17,022 nucleotides of DNA from Cyanobacteria bacterium UBA11370. Lineage in GTDB: Bacteria; Cyanobacteriota; Cyanobacteriia; Cyanobacteriales; Coleofasciculaceae. The translations under genes and the position numbers were made by a program. The stretch covers positions 1 to 17,022 of the forward strand of contig DNGI01000387.1 of the NCBI GenBank assembly GCA_003486645.1, given 5' to 3'. Under the pieces are notes generated by a model. The model did not search any database. It worked only from the letters and a program-made list of their open reading frames with translations, and was not told where the DNA came from. The stretch's first letter is position 1, and the number at the start of each line of letters is the position of its first letter. Of this stretch, positions 1-7,490 are shown piece after piece.

Positions 1-4
1 AGTT

Positions 5-58
5 TCCCCCCTGCCCCCTGCCCCCTTGCCTTCTTCCTCCCCACTCCCCACTCCCCAT
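5..58. repeat. C-rich STRR-type tandem repeat tract
   Basis: This pyrimidine-only stretch is built from heptamer-like units, first CCCCTGC-type and then CCCCACT-type. The second type is the reverse complement of the AGTGGGG units near 10440, so the same repeat family occurs in the window in the opposite orientation. It ends 16 bases before devC and separates that gene from whatever lies upstream. Such short tandem heptamers are a known feature of filamentous cyanobacterial genomes; no function is shown here. Confidence 0.75.
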
Positions 59-74
59 TTTCAAGATAAGTCTA

Positions 75-1250
75 ATGATTGGCTTCATCCAGCAAATTCA
101 ACAACGTACACCCCTCGGATGGCTACAACTGAGTCATGAAAAAAGCCGTTTGCTAGTCGCTTTATCGGGTATTGCCTTTGCCGATGTACTGATGTTTATG
201 CAGCTTGGTTTTCAAAGTGCCTTATACGATAGCAATACAAAACTCAGTCGGGCTTTAAATGCTGACATTGTTTTAGTCAGTCCTCAAGCACGAAATACGC
301 AAAATTTGTCTACTTTTTCTCGACGACGATTATATCAGGCAATGGATGTTCCTGGTGTTAAATCTGCTGCCGCATTTTACACCAATATCATGACGTGGAA
401 ACATCCAGATACTCGTAAAGAAGGCTCAATCCAAGTTATCGCATTTAATCCTAACCAAGAGGTTCTGAATTTACCAGAAATTAATCAACAGTTAGAGAAA
501 ATCAAGTTACCCGATGTGGTTTTATTTGATCGCAATTCTAGAGGAAATTACCAGAATGCGATCGCACAGATTCAACAGGGCAAAACCCTCACAACCGAAG
601 TTGAACGGCGTAGCGTTACTATCCCTGGACTATTCTCTTTAGGAGCATCTTTTGGTGCAGATGGAATGCTTGTCGCTAGTGATCAAACCTTTTTGCAATT
701 ATTACCCCGTCGAGAAGCAGCGAGTATTAATCTTGGTTTAATTACCCTTAAACCGGGTTACAACGTCGAGCAAGTTGCCACGGCGCTCAAAGCTCATTTT
801 CCGAAGGATGTAAGGGTAATGACTCATGCAGAGTATATCGTCTTTGAGGAGAGTTATTGGAAAAAAGAAAGTCCGATTGGGTTTATTTTCGGATTGGGTA
901 CAGCGATGGCATTTATGGTAGGAGTGGTCATTGTTTACCAAGTTCTTTCAACAGATGTAAACACTCACATGAAAGAATACGCCACCTTTAAGGCAATGGG
1001 ATATCGAAATCGGTATCTTTTGGTTGTGGTATTTGAAGAAGCGATTATTCTGGCCTTACTTGGTTTTATTCCGGGTGTAATCTTACCGATTGGGCTTTAT
1101 CAATTAGCGGCAAATGCAACCGCATTACCCATTGCGATGAAGTTACCACGAGCGATGATGGTTTTAATTCTTACCATCTTGATGTGTGGAATTTCGGGTG
1201 CGATCGCCACTCGCAAACTTCAATCTGCTGATCCGGCTGATATGTTTTAG
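75..1250 (+). CDS. devC: DevC-type ABC exporter permease
   Basis: Inner-membrane permease of the DevBCA exporter type, which in heterocyst-forming cyanobacteria exports glycolipids with a membrane-fusion protein (DevB) and TolC; paralogues occur in non-heterocystous species with unknown substrates. The 391 residues match the usual DevC length. One hydrophobic segment lies near residues 25-45, a large periplasmic domain follows (about 50-260), and three C-terminal segments lie near 268-290, 315-345 and 355-378, the MacB/FtsX-type layout. The stretch with ESPIGFIFGLG, VVIVYQVL and EYATFKAMGY is characteristic of the family. devA starts 9 bases after the stop, so the two are probably co-transcribed. 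No clear Shine-Dalgarno sequence precedes the ATG. A devB gene, normally immediately upstream, is not in view: only a repeat tract is seen before the start. Substrate unknown. Confidence 0.9.
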   Translation: MIGFIQQIQQRTPLGWLQLSHEKSRLLVALSGIAFADVLMFMQLGFQSALYDSNTKLSRALNADIVLVSPQARNTQNLSTFSRRRLYQAMDVPGVKSAAAFYTNIMTWKHPDTRKEGSIQVIAFNPNQEVLNLPEINQQLEKIKLPDVVLFDRNSRGNYQNAIAQIQQGKTLTTEVERRSVTIPGLFSLGASFGADGMLVASDQTFLQLLPRREAASINLGLITLKPGYNVEQVATALKAHFPKDVRVMTHAEYIVFEESYWKKESPIGFIFGLGTAMAFMVGVVIVYQVLSTDVNTHMKEYATFKAMGYRNRYLLVVVFEEAIILALLGFIPGVILPIGLYQLAANATALPIAMKLPRAMMVLILTILMCGISGAIATRKLQSADPADMF

Positions 1251-1259
1251 GATTTTACC

Positions 1260-1961
1260 ATGTCTAACTCTGTCATCTCTATCCAAAATCTTAATCACTT
1301 CTTCGGTCACGGGCAATTGCGTAAGCAAGTTTTATTTAATATTGACCTGGAAATTAATGCGAGTGAAATTGTGATTATGACGGGACCTTCGGGTTCAGGA
1401 AAAACAACATTACTTACTTTAGTGGGGGGATTACGTTCTGCTCAGTTTGGGAGTTTGAAAGTCTTAGAACGAGAACTTTGTGGAGCGAGTGCCAAAGCGT
1501 TAACATTAGCACGGCGAAATCATGGTTATATCTTCCAAGCCCATAATTTGCATGGGAGTTTGACGGCTCTACAAAACGTGAAAATGGGTTTAGAATTGCA
1601 CAATCATTTATCGTTAAAAGAAATGCAAGAGCGTTCAGCTCAGATGTTAGAATCCGTTGGTCTGAGCAATCATCTGAACTACTATCCAGATAATCTTTCC
1701 GGTGGACAAAAACAACGAGTGGCGATCGCGCGTGCCTTAGTCAGTCATCCGAAAATTGTACTCGCTGATGAACCTACCGCTGCTTTAGATAGTAAATCGG
1801 GGCGAGATGTGGTGAACTTGATGCAAACTTTAGCAAAGGAACAGGGGTGTACAATTTTGCTCGTTACTCATGACAATCGGATTCTAGATGTGGCGGATCG
1901 AATTGTGCATTTAGAAGATGGTAAGTTAACTAATAATGCTGTATTAAGTGCAGCGGCTTGA
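1260..1961 (+). CDS. devA: DevA-type ABC exporter ATP-binding protein
   Basis: ATPase subunit partnering the upstream DevC permease. The 233-residue protein has all nucleotide-binding motifs: Walker A GPSGSGKTT at residues 42-50, Q-loop near 93, signature LSGGQ at 146-150, Walker B ending in LADEP at 168-172, and the switch histidine H204 in LVTHD. The A-loop and overall length fit the LolD/MacB/DevA class of exporter ATPases. It follows devC by 9 bases, which supports an operon. The ATG at 1260 places the Walker A at the usual distance from the N-terminus. The gene contains a HIP1 octamer (1722-1729), as does devC, consistent with resident chromosomal sequence. A weak hairpin at 1986-2010 may end the operon. 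Confidence 0.93.
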   Translation: MSNSVISIQNLNHFFGHGQLRKQVLFNIDLEINASEIVIMTGPSGSGKTTLLTLVGGLRSAQFGSLKVLERELCGASAKALTLARRNHGYIFQAHNLHGSLTALQNVKMGLELHNHLSLKEMQERSAQMLESVGLSNHLNYYPDNLSGGQKQRVAIARALVSHPKIVLADEPTAALDSKSGRDVVNLMQTLAKEQGCTILLVTHDNRILDVADRIVHLEDGKLTNNAVLSAAA

Positions 1962-1985
1962 AAATGGCAACTATCCCATGCTCGG

Positions 1986-2010
1986 CTCTACATACCTTAC
2001 AATTGTAGAG
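1986..2010 (+). terminator. hairpin after devA, possible terminator
   Basis: CTCTACA (1986-1992) and TGTAGAG (2004-2010) form a perfect 7-bp stem with an 11-base loop, 24 bases after the devA stop. No U-run follows, so termination is only suggested. A second palindrome, CCCTT-TT-AAGGG at 2080-2091, and a cyanobacterial-type repeat containing CTACGGAGAACGCTACGCG (near 2155-2175) also lie in this 241-base spacer. No gene is seen in it. Confidence 0.35.
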
Positions 2011-2214
2011 TAAATGTCCCTAACCACAGTCCCTATGAGTGTCTTAATTCCTGACCAAAACTAACCCGGTACAAGCCTTCCCTTTTAAGGGGAAAAGTTA
2101 GGAGTGGAAGTTCAAGCTTCTTCCAAAAACTCGCATAAAAGCCGTCTGCCCACTCCTACGGAGAACGCTACGCGAACTGCCCTCTGCCTTCATTGACAGT
2201 AATTGAATTCCAAC

Positions 2215-2472
2215 ATGAACTCGCCAAGGAACCTTAATCAAGCTCCGTACAACGTTATTCGCCATCCTGGATATCTTGGAACATTATTAATGGAGATAGG
2301 TGCAGGATTAGCCGTTACGAATTGGATCGTGTTGTTAGTTGCTGTAGCTATCGGAATTACATCACGAGCTTATCGAATTGGTGTAGAAGAGCAAATGCTG
2401 GCATCAAGTTTTGGAGAAGAATACAAGATGTATACAGACAATACTTGGAAGTTGGTTCCGTTTCTGTATTAA
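2215..2472 (+). pseudogene. 5'-truncated isoprenylcysteine methyltransferase-like fragment
   Basis: The translated product (about 85 residues from ATG 2215; a TTG at 2203 would add four) resembles only the C-terminal half of the ICMT/phospholipid methyltransferase family of membrane enzymes. The RHPGYLG motif near its start matches the conserved RHPxYLG of that family, followed by a hydrophobic segment and an EEQML...FGEEY...Y region like the conserved EE...Y near the C-terminus. The N-terminal transmembrane helices that full-length members have upstream of RHP are missing, and the preceding sequence shows no continuation in any frame. I read it as a remnant of a longer gene cut at its 5' side. 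The stop is 15 bases before the first attC-like site, the usual position of a cassette gene relative to its site, so it may be a decayed first cassette. A functional short paralogue is possible but less likely. Confidence 0.55.
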
Positions 2473-2486
2473 AGCTGTAGCCAGCG

Positions 2487-2573
2487 GTACAACAACGCTG
2501 TTGCAGCGGACTGGTAGGGTTGGTCGGTGTGGAAACGAAGGTATTGGTAGCCGCTGAACAGAACCGTTAGCTG
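2487..2573 (+). other. attC-like integron recombination site 1
   Basis: R''-like box GTACAAC at 2487-2493, then a left arm GTT (2500-2502), unpaired G2503, CAGCGG (2504-2509), unpaired A2510 and CT. The right arm AG-CCGCTG-AAC (2549-2559) is its exact complement without the two extra bases. Six bases later comes GTTAGCT (2566-2572), one mismatch from the GTTRRRY consensus. The two extra bases on one arm only, separated by six pairs, are the hallmark of attC sites. The predicted cut lies after G2566. It ends the methyltransferase-fragment unit and begins the HxlR/azoreductase cassette. Confidence 0.75.
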
Positions 2574-2632
2574 ACTTCTGTCATGGATGGTGGCATTATT
2601 GGGGAATTATCTGTTGACATTCAAGATTAAAT

Positions 2633-2965
2633 TCAGACAACAGCTTCCTGATCAGTGCCATACCAGCGGACAGCCAGTTCATAAAGGTGATCGAGTGTTC
2701 CCGATAATTCTTTGCCGCGTTCAGTGAGAGTGTAAGTGACTTGAGGTGGAATTGTGGGTTCGTGGTGACGGTGAACCAGTTCAATCGACTCTAAAAGTCT
2801 CAACCGCTCAGTGAGAACTTTGGTAGAGATGCCGTCCACTTTACGTCTCAACTCACCAAAGCGAAGTGCGCCATTCGTGTCAAGAATCCAGATAATGTAG
2901 AGTGTCCATTGTCCTGAGATGTGGCTTAACAAAATTTCCAATGGACAGCACTTAGGCTCAGTCAT
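2633..2965 (-). CDS. HxlR-family (DUF24) winged-helix transcriptional regulator
   Basis: A 110-residue DNA-binding regulator, the standard HxlR length. Family features are visible: the N-terminal CPLE-type motif, SGQWTLYIIWIL at the first helix, LRFGELRR in the recognition region and ISTKVLTERLRLLE followed by the wing VTYTLTERG. It is transcribed divergently from the azoreductase, with only 110 bases between the two start codons, which suggests that it controls that gene and itself. Two adjacent cysteines, C6 and C7, sit at the position of the redox-sensing Cys6 of the Bacillus relative YodB, which represses an azoreductase and responds to quinones and thiol stress. The role as a quinone or electrophile sensor here is inferred. 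It is the only minus-strand gene in the cassette array. Confidence 0.88.
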   Translation of the reverse strand: MTEPKCCPLEILLSHISGQWTLYIIWILDTNGALRFGELRRKVDGISTKVLTERLRLLESIELVHRHHEPTIPPQVTYTLTERGKELSGTLDHLYELAVRWYGTDQEAVV

Positions 2966-3011
2966 ATTGGCTCACCAGTTTCTTTTAGGTATCTAGTTAC
3001 TTTCTCGTTCC

Positions 3012-3027
3012 TACTTTACTTTAGTAA
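3012..3027. promoter_or_regulatory. candidate HxlR operator
   Basis: Between the divergent start codons lies TACT (3012-3015), seven bases, then AGTA (3023-3026), overlapped by the perfect palindrome TTACT-TT-AGTAA (3016-3027). The TACT-N7-AGTA spacing is like the operator described for YodB/CatR-type DUF24 regulators. Binding here is inferred from position and motif. Confidence 0.5.
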
Positions 3028-3075
3028 GTGACTGGCTTAGTGTCTAGATGGCAAGTGAAAGTTCTGGTTGAGGTT

Positions 3076-3696
3076 ATGGCAAACATTCTGCATATTGATT
3101 CAAGTCCACGGGGCGATCGCTCCAAATCTCGCCAGTTGGCAAAGGAGTTTATCGTTGCGTGGAAAGTCCAACACCCTGATGATGTGATTACCTACCGTGA
3201 TTTAAGGCAAACGCCAGTTCCTCACGTCACCGAAGACTGGATTGCGGCTGATTTTACTCCGCTAGAAGCACTGACTCCAGAAATGGCTGAACTGCTAAAG
3301 TTTTCTGATGAGTTAGTCGATGAATTTTTGGCGGCTGATCGATGTGTTTTCAGTGTACCGATGTACAACTTTAGCATTCCGTCCAATTTCAAAGCCTACA
3401 TTGATCAAGTGGTTCGTGTGGGTCGCACATTCACGTTTGAGGAGGGTCAATTCAAGGGGCTTGCGAACGGCAGAAAAGTTTTGTTCATCACATCACGAGG
3501 CGTTGAGTATGGAGTAGGTTCTCCTTACGAAGGATGGGATTGTCAGGAACCTGCCCTTCGCTATGCTTTTCAATTCATCGGTGTGACTGATATTCAGTTC
3601 ATTCATGCCAGTGGTCTAGATATGGGAGACGAGGCACAAGAGCGGGGGCTAGACGAAGCACGGTCTAAAATTCAAGCGTTAGTAGGTAGTTGGTAG
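3076..3696 (+). CDS. azoR: FMN-dependent NADH:quinone oxidoreductase / azoreductase
   Basis: Cytosolic flavodoxin-fold enzyme of the AzoR/AcpD family, which reduces quinones and azo compounds by two-electron transfer from NAD(P)H and is linked to electrophile stress. The 206 residues are the family's usual length. The N-terminus MANILHIDSSPRG with a following S-x-S forms the FMN-phosphate loop, PMYNFSIPSNFKAYIDQV is the conserved flavin-contacting block, and ITSRG near residue 142 is the second flavin loop. I chose ATG 3076 because an upstream GTG (3028) would add 16 residues that lack family similarity and would overlap the candidate operator. A short GAGG lies just before the ATG. It pairs with the divergent HxlR regulator and ends just before attC-like site 2. 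It contains a HIP1 octamer (3113-3120), the last one before a 7.7-kb gap. Confidence 0.9.
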   Translation: MANILHIDSSPRGDRSKSRQLAKEFIVAWKVQHPDDVITYRDLRQTPVPHVTEDWIAADFTPLEALTPEMAELLKFSDELVDEFLAADRCVFSVPMYNFSIPSNFKAYIDQVVRVGRTFTFEEGQFKGLANGRKVLFITSRGVEYGVGSPYEGWDCQEPALRYAFQFIGVTDIQFIHASGLDMGDEAQERGLDEARSKIQALVGSW

Positions 3697-3701
3697 CGCC
3701 A

Positions 3702-3793
3702 GCCAGCTAACAAGTCGATGAAGCGGACGGTTGAGAGATCTTGGTGATGATGCCAAGGTGATCTGCCGCCGCTTATCTTGGTCGTTAGGCGGC
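3702..3793 (+). other. attC-like integron recombination site 2
   Basis: The clearest of the set. CAGCTAAC ends at 3711; a 5-base spacer; left arm GAT (3717-3719), unpaired G3720, AAGCGG (3721-3726), unpaired A3727, CGG (3728-3730). Right arm CCG-CCGCTT-ATC (3766-3777) pairs with all twelve bases. After six bases comes GTTAGGC (3784-3790), a full match to GTTRRRY. The variable loop is 35 bases. The left end begins six bases after the azoR stop codon. CAGCTAA here is complementary to TTAGCTG following the cut in site 1. Confidence 0.85.
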
Positions 3794-3854
3794 TTTAGCT
3801 TCCGGTAGAGACGGTACATTAAGCATATCTGTTAGTCTCCCAGCCCAAAGACAT

Positions 3855-3884
3855 TTGAGCCGTCTGTAGGGTAAAAGCTATAAT
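3855..3884 (+). promoter_or_regulatory. sigma70-type promoter of vapB
   Basis: TTGAGC (3855-3860) and a consensus TATAAT (3879-3884) are separated by 18 bases and lie about 30 bases upstream of the vapB ATG. Both boxes are conserved in the second cassette copy (9672-9701). The promoter lies inside the cassette, so the toxin-antitoxin pair does not depend on a shared integron promoter. Confidence 0.65.
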
Positions 3885-3915
3885 TTTTGTAGATTCATCA
3901 ACCCCTTTGATACGT

Positions 3916-4200
3916 ATGAGCCAGCAGCTAACTCTGGAACTAAGTGATGAGGTTTATGCAGACCTACAGCAGAAGGCTAACGCCGTAGGTCTGTCAATTG
4001 CAGAGTGGATCGTTGCCGCACTCAGTAATCAAAACAACGGGGTGAGCAGGGTTTTACACTCACTAGCACAGCAGGAAGAGGCTCGACAGAGATTTAGAAG
4101 TCATGCTGGGGCAATCAGTCTTGGTTATCCGACAGGTATAGACAATGAAAGCATTGACGCTGATCTTGCAAGAGCCTATGCAAGTGAGTATGAGGGGTAG
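3916..4200 (+). CDS. vapB: VapB-type antitoxin
   Basis: Antitoxin partner of the downstream PIN toxin, 94 residues from ATG 3916; a TTG at 3907 in frame would add three residues, and the ATG is preferred. The N-terminal 45 residues, with LTLELSDEVYADLQQKA and the following LSIAEWIVAAL helix, resemble a ribbon-helix-helix or AbrB-like DNA-binding domain: a short beta strand and two helices. The acidic C-terminal tail (IDADLARAYASEYEG) is probably the part that wraps the toxin. It ends 9 bases before the toxin's start, so the two are translated together. A consensus promoter lies just upstream and autoregulation is expected from the family. The same gene is repeated at 9733 without this tail. 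No strong Shine-Dalgarno sequence is visible. Confidence 0.8.
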   Translation: MSQQLTLELSDEVYADLQQKANAVGLSIAEWIVAALSNQNNGVSRVLHSLAQQEEARQRFRSHAGAISLGYPTGIDNESIDADLARAYASEYEG

Positions 4201-4209
4201 GGTTAGTTC

Positions 4210-4614
4210 GTGCTTTTAGATACATCAGGATTGCTATGTTATCTCCATCAAAATGAGCCTCAGCATCAAGAAGCGGTGCAATTACTCAACAACGCTAGCA
4301 AGAAGTCTTTGACTCATAGTTATGTTTTAGCTGAGTTAATTGCCTTGGCATTGATACGTCGGTTTCCTCGTCCTGCGGTGTTGGCATTTGTGATGGATTT
4401 GCTTGAGAATCCAGATATCAAAACAGTTTGGGTAGATGAGCAACTGCATCGAGAAGCCATGCAACTGTTGATTGAACGGCAAGACAAAACCTATTCGTTG
4501 TGTGATGCAGTCAGTTTTGTTTTGATGCGTCAACGTGGAATCACAGAGGCGCTGACCACTGATCGACATTTTGAGCAGGAGAGCTTTGTAAAACTGTTAC
4601 AGTCAGCCCCCTAA
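4210..4614 (+). CDS. vapC: VapC-type PIN-domain RNase toxin
   Basis: A 134-residue PIN-domain ribonuclease toxin. The four acidic residues that bind magnesium in VapC proteins are visible: D4 in LLDTS, E42 in LAELIA, D99 in LCDAVSF and D118 in TTDRHF, so the enzyme appears intact. VapC toxins cut tRNA or rRNA when the antitoxin is lost; the target here cannot be read from the sequence. It starts with GTG at 4210, 9 bases after vapB, in the order antitoxin then toxin. Its TAA stop (4612-4614) lies inside the R'' box of attC-like site 3, the tight gene-to-site spacing typical of integron cassettes. Toxin-antitoxin cassettes are known to stabilise cassette arrays. Confidence 0.88.
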   Translation: MLLDTSGLLCYLHQNEPQHQEAVQLLNNASKKSLTHSYVLAELIALALIRRFPRPAVLAFVMDLLENPDIKTVWVDEQLHREAMQLLIERQDKTYSLCDAVSFVLMRQRGITEALTTDRHFEQESFVKLLQSAP

Positions 4615-4697
4615 TACTGCGTTGGTACGGACGGTACAGAGGTTATCGGTGAGAGTTCAAGCTTGTCTGCCGCCGCGCAACTTCACCGTTAGCTGGC
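4606..4697 (+). other. attC-like integron recombination site 3
   Basis: R''-like CCCCTAAT ends at 4615, then a 5-base spacer. Left arm GTT (4621-4623), unpaired G4624, GTACGG (4625-4630), unpaired A4631, CGG (4632-4634). Right arm CCG-CCGCGC-AAC (4670-4681) pairs with it except for one G-T wobble and one A-C mismatch. After six bases comes GTTAGCT (4688-4694), one mismatch to GTTRRRY. CCCCCTAA is 7/8 complementary to TTAGGCGG after the site 2 cut. The site overlaps the vapC stop codon. Confidence 0.8.
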
Positions 4698-4877
4698 TCC
4701 GCACAAGGCTGTTGCACTTGTAGCTGGAGACGATCTGGTTATCCCGCTAAGTTGCAGCAGCGATAGGTTGAGGCAATGGGTGCATCGATCGAACTGGGTA
4801 GAAGTTTTCTAGCCTTGGCATCAGGTGAATGGTAAGGTTATACTGCGAAAAATCAATATATGTTAGAGTTCTCTATT
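4698..4877. other. non-coding leader of the GTPase cassette
   Basis: No ORF of gene-like length in either strand between attC-like site 3 and the palindromes at 4878. Conceptual translation shows short degenerate peptides with stops. The last 80 bases become AT-rich toward the GTPase gene. I see no RNA gene or clear sigma70 promoter here, although TATAAG at 4927-4932 could be a -10 element. Confidence 0.4.
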
Positions 4878-4914
4878 AACATTGATCAATGTTGTAGTGA
4901 GTCAAAAATTTTGA
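4878..4914. promoter_or_regulatory. two adjacent palindromes upstream of the GTPase operon
   Basis: AACATTGATCAATGTT (4878-4893) is a perfect 16-bp palindrome. TCAAAA-A-TTTTGA (4902-4914) is a second inverted repeat 8 bases later. They lie 27-63 bases upstream of the GTPase start, the usual place for repressor sites, and a TATAAG (4927-4932) follows. No regulator gene is in this cassette, so the binding protein is unknown. Confidence 0.5.
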
Positions 4915-4940
4915 GTTCTAATCTTGTATAAGTCAGGCGA

Positions 4941-7475
4941 ATGTATATGTATTCTGATCTCATCGAAGCTACTCGTAATGAAGTTTTACGATTAATCGAC
5001 AATCAAAGTGAATTGTTAGATGGATTATTGAATATTCCTAATCTATTGATTGAGATTAGTAGAGATAAACAGGGAATAGACAGTCAAAAAGTTAAAAATT
5101 GGCAGAGCGTTTTGAATAACGAGAAAAAGAAGGTTGAAAACCTGGAGATGGTACTTGCTGTTGTAGGGATCATGAAGGCAGGTAAATCAACAACAATAAA
5201 TGCGATTAGTGGATCTGAGATTTTGCCTAATCGCAATCAACCTATGACGACATTGCCCACTTTGATACGTCATTGTAAAGGCAAGAAAGTTCCTGTTCTC
5301 TCTTTTATGAAACACCAACCTCTTGAAGGAATGGTAGATGAAATCAAGAAAAAGCTCAGAGAGCTAAAGCAGACTAATAGCTTAGACCTAGTTATTCTAA
5401 GTAAAGAAAAAGACGGGCAAGAATTAATTAATAGAATAATCAACAATGATAATGAATTTTCTAAGGAGCGCTACGAAGGACAGAAGCAGATCTTTGGTTT
5501 TTTGCAAAAGCTCAATGATCTAGTAAGACTGGCTCAAGATCCGTATATTGAAGTCGAGTTTCCGATCGAAGAGTATAAGGACTTAAATGATCTACCACTT
5601 ATTGAGGTTGAATTTACTCATCTTGAAAGTTTGAAAGAAGTTGACAAAGGAAGCATTTCTCTTCTGGACACACCTGGACCTAATGAGTATGGACAGGGAA
5701 AGAGACTCCGTAAGATTCTAGATGCCCAGATTGCCAGAGCGTCAGCAGTGTTAATGATCGTAGACTACAACAACCTCAAAAGTGAAGCCGAAGGGGAACT
5801 TCGCGATCGTTTAGACGAACAAACTGGACTCATCTCGGATCGTCTTTTCACAATTGTGAATAAGTTTGATCAGAAAAATACTAATAGTATGAATGAAGAT
5901 GAGGTTAAGCGATATGTTGCAGACACTTTAATGCAAGGCAAGATTTCTCAAGAAAGAGTGTACCCAGCATCTGCTCGTAATGGATATCTTGCCAATCGTG
6001 CTCGGCAGGAAATGGATAGAAATGGACATTTGCCTGATGATGACTGGGTGGATGATTTTGGTAAAGTAGCATTCGGGGATGCTTGGGGAGTTTTCAAATC
6101 TAGCGGAGATCAAAATACTGAACTGATCAAATCCATGATTCCAACAGTGATTCCAACTGTCTGGAAAAATAGTATGTTTGAAAAGCCACTCAAGGAAGCG
6201 ATCGTTAAAGCATCTGAGACATCTTCTTTAGTCAGTATGCAGTCTGCGACAGCAAAGATGTTAGATTTTGGTAATCGCCTTGAAAACTTCTTAGAAGTTA
6301 GTCGTGGTACTTTAACTAAGACTGTGCAAGAGATCCGTGATATCGTTGATGAGTTGCAGAATGATGTTAGAAAGATTGAACAAGCTGAAAGCAAAGCAGA
6401 GCAAGAGCTTCGGAAGCAGTTAGCAATTTTCTTCGAGGCGATCAAAGAGATACATGATGGTATACAGGAAGAACTGGTTAAAACCTTGGAGTCTTACTTT
6501 GAGTATGGCAAACTAATTGAAGGATACGATTACCAAAAAAAGCTAAAAGAAGAGAAAAACCAAGAAGAATATAGAAAGAAGTGGGAGCAATCATTACCAA
6601 GTTTCTTATATATTTCTTCTACGCAGAAGATAATGGAGTTAATTTTTCAAAATAAGTACGAACTTACACGTCGTCCAGTTTTTGAATTCGATGCGAGTAG
6701 CTCCAGAGTTACATTTGCTTCTGAGCAAGAGGCAAAAGGTTTCGTGGAAAAAATAAATCGAGAAATAAACGCACTTGCAATAACGGCTGAGCAAAACTTA
6801 GAAAAAATTATAAAAGAGATTTCTGAAGGTTTGGAACAAAAAATTCCTGATATCTTAATTGAGAATATTGGGGAAATTTTGAGGGAAGCAGAGCAAAAGT
6901 TGGGTCGTGCGGGTTTGTCAGTAAGTTTCCGTATACCAGAACCTAACATTGAACGAAATAAGATTGATTTTAGTTTATTAGTGTTAGCGAGTGTAGAAAG
7001 TAAAGAGGCGAAAACATCTACCACTGAAATTACAGAGAGAGAGGGTTTTTGGCGAGGACAAGTTGCACGCGGTGCTGGTGAAACTGTTAAGTGGGTAACT
7101 CTTTGGTCGTGGCGTCCTAAATGGGGATATGAAGAAAAAAGTGTTACGAAGACCAAAAGCTCTTATGCTGTAGATATACAAAATCTTCAGCAAAATATAC
7201 TGGAAGAATTGAAGAAGAGAGTTTTAGACTTAGAAGTTAGTAATCAAAACTTCTTTGAATCTGTTGTGAAGCCAGTAATTGATAATTATTTTGATAATTC
7301 AAAGAATTATCTCAAAGAGTTTCGAGACTCCGTAGTAGATACCATCAATAAGCGCCGCTTAGATGAAAAATCTACACAAAAACTGATCCAAGAGATTGTT
7401 GATACGAAAAAAAACGTAATTTTTCATAATAAGGATGTGCAAGGCATTGATAGCGGTCTAAAAGAACTCAAATAG
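4941..7475 (+). CDS. dynamin-like GTPase (CrfC/RdcA-like)
   Basis: A large 844-residue dynamin-like GTPase. G1 is GIMKAGKST (76-84), G2 the threonines in PMTTLPT (101-107), G3 LLDTPG (241-246) and G4 NKFD (307-310); SAR at 344-346 may be G5. Long charged helices follow (about 440-560 and 600-670), then a tryptophan-rich patch around residues 710-735 (WVTLWSWRPKW), which could touch membrane as the paddle of dynamins does, and a helical C-terminus. Bacterial dynamins remodel or seal membranes; some act in phage defence. The GIMKAGKST loop and a downstream RdcB-like gene recall E. coli yjdA (crfC)-yjcZ; this link is from memory. It heads a three-gene operon with rdcB-like and patatin genes. ATG 4947, six bases on, is an equal start candidate. 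No HIP1 octamers. Confidence 0.85.
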   Translation: MYMYSDLIEATRNEVLRLIDNQSELLDGLLNIPNLLIEISRDKQGIDSQKVKNWQSVLNNEKKKVENLEMVLAVVGIMKAGKSTTINAISGSEILPNRNQPMTTLPTLIRHCKGKKVPVLSFMKHQPLEGMVDEIKKKLRELKQTNSLDLVILSKEKDGQELINRIINNDNEFSKERYEGQKQIFGFLQKLNDLVRLAQDPYIEVEFPIEEYKDLNDLPLIEVEFTHLESLKEVDKGSISLLDTPGPNEYGQGKRLRKILDAQIARASAVLMIVDYNNLKSEAEGELRDRLDEQTGLISDRLFTIVNKFDQKNTNSMNEDEVKRYVADTLMQGKISQERVYPASARNGYLANRARQEMDRNGHLPDDDWVDDFGKVAFGDAWGVFKSSGDQNTELIKSMIPTVIPTVWKNSMFEKPLKEAIVKASETSSLVSMQSATAKMLDFGNRLENFLEVSRGTLTKTVQEIRDIVDELQNDVRKIEQAESKAEQELRKQLAIFFEAIKEIHDGIQEELVKTLESYFEYGKLIEGYDYQKKLKEEKNQEEYRKKWEQSLPSFLYISSTQKIMELIFQNKYELTRRPVFEFDASSSRVTFASEQEAKGFVEKINREINALAITAEQNLEKIIKEISEGLEQKIPDILIENIGEILREAEQKLGRAGLSVSFRIPEPNIERNKIDFSLLVLASVESKEAKTSTTEITEREGFWRGQVARGAGETVKWVTLWSWRPKWGYEEKSVTKTKSSYAVDIQNLQQNILEELKKRVLDLEVSNQNFFESVVKPVIDNYFDNSKNYLKEFRDSVVDTINKRRLDEKSTQKLIQEIVDTKKNVIFHNKDVQGIDSGLKELK

Positions 7476-7490
7476 TGAATAAAACTCCCT

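Noticed and set aside
3028..3075. GTG start adding 16 residues to the azoreductase
   Set aside because: The extra residues have no family similarity and the codon overlaps the candidate operator; ATG 3076 gives the canonical N-terminus.
4698..4880. Possible small gene or degenerate toxin-antitoxin leader after site 3
   Set aside because: All frames have stops and nothing recognisable could be read.
6647..7156. 169-codon open frame on the minus strand
   Set aside because: It lies wholly within the well-supported GTPase gene and has a shadow-like composition rich in Ser and Phe.
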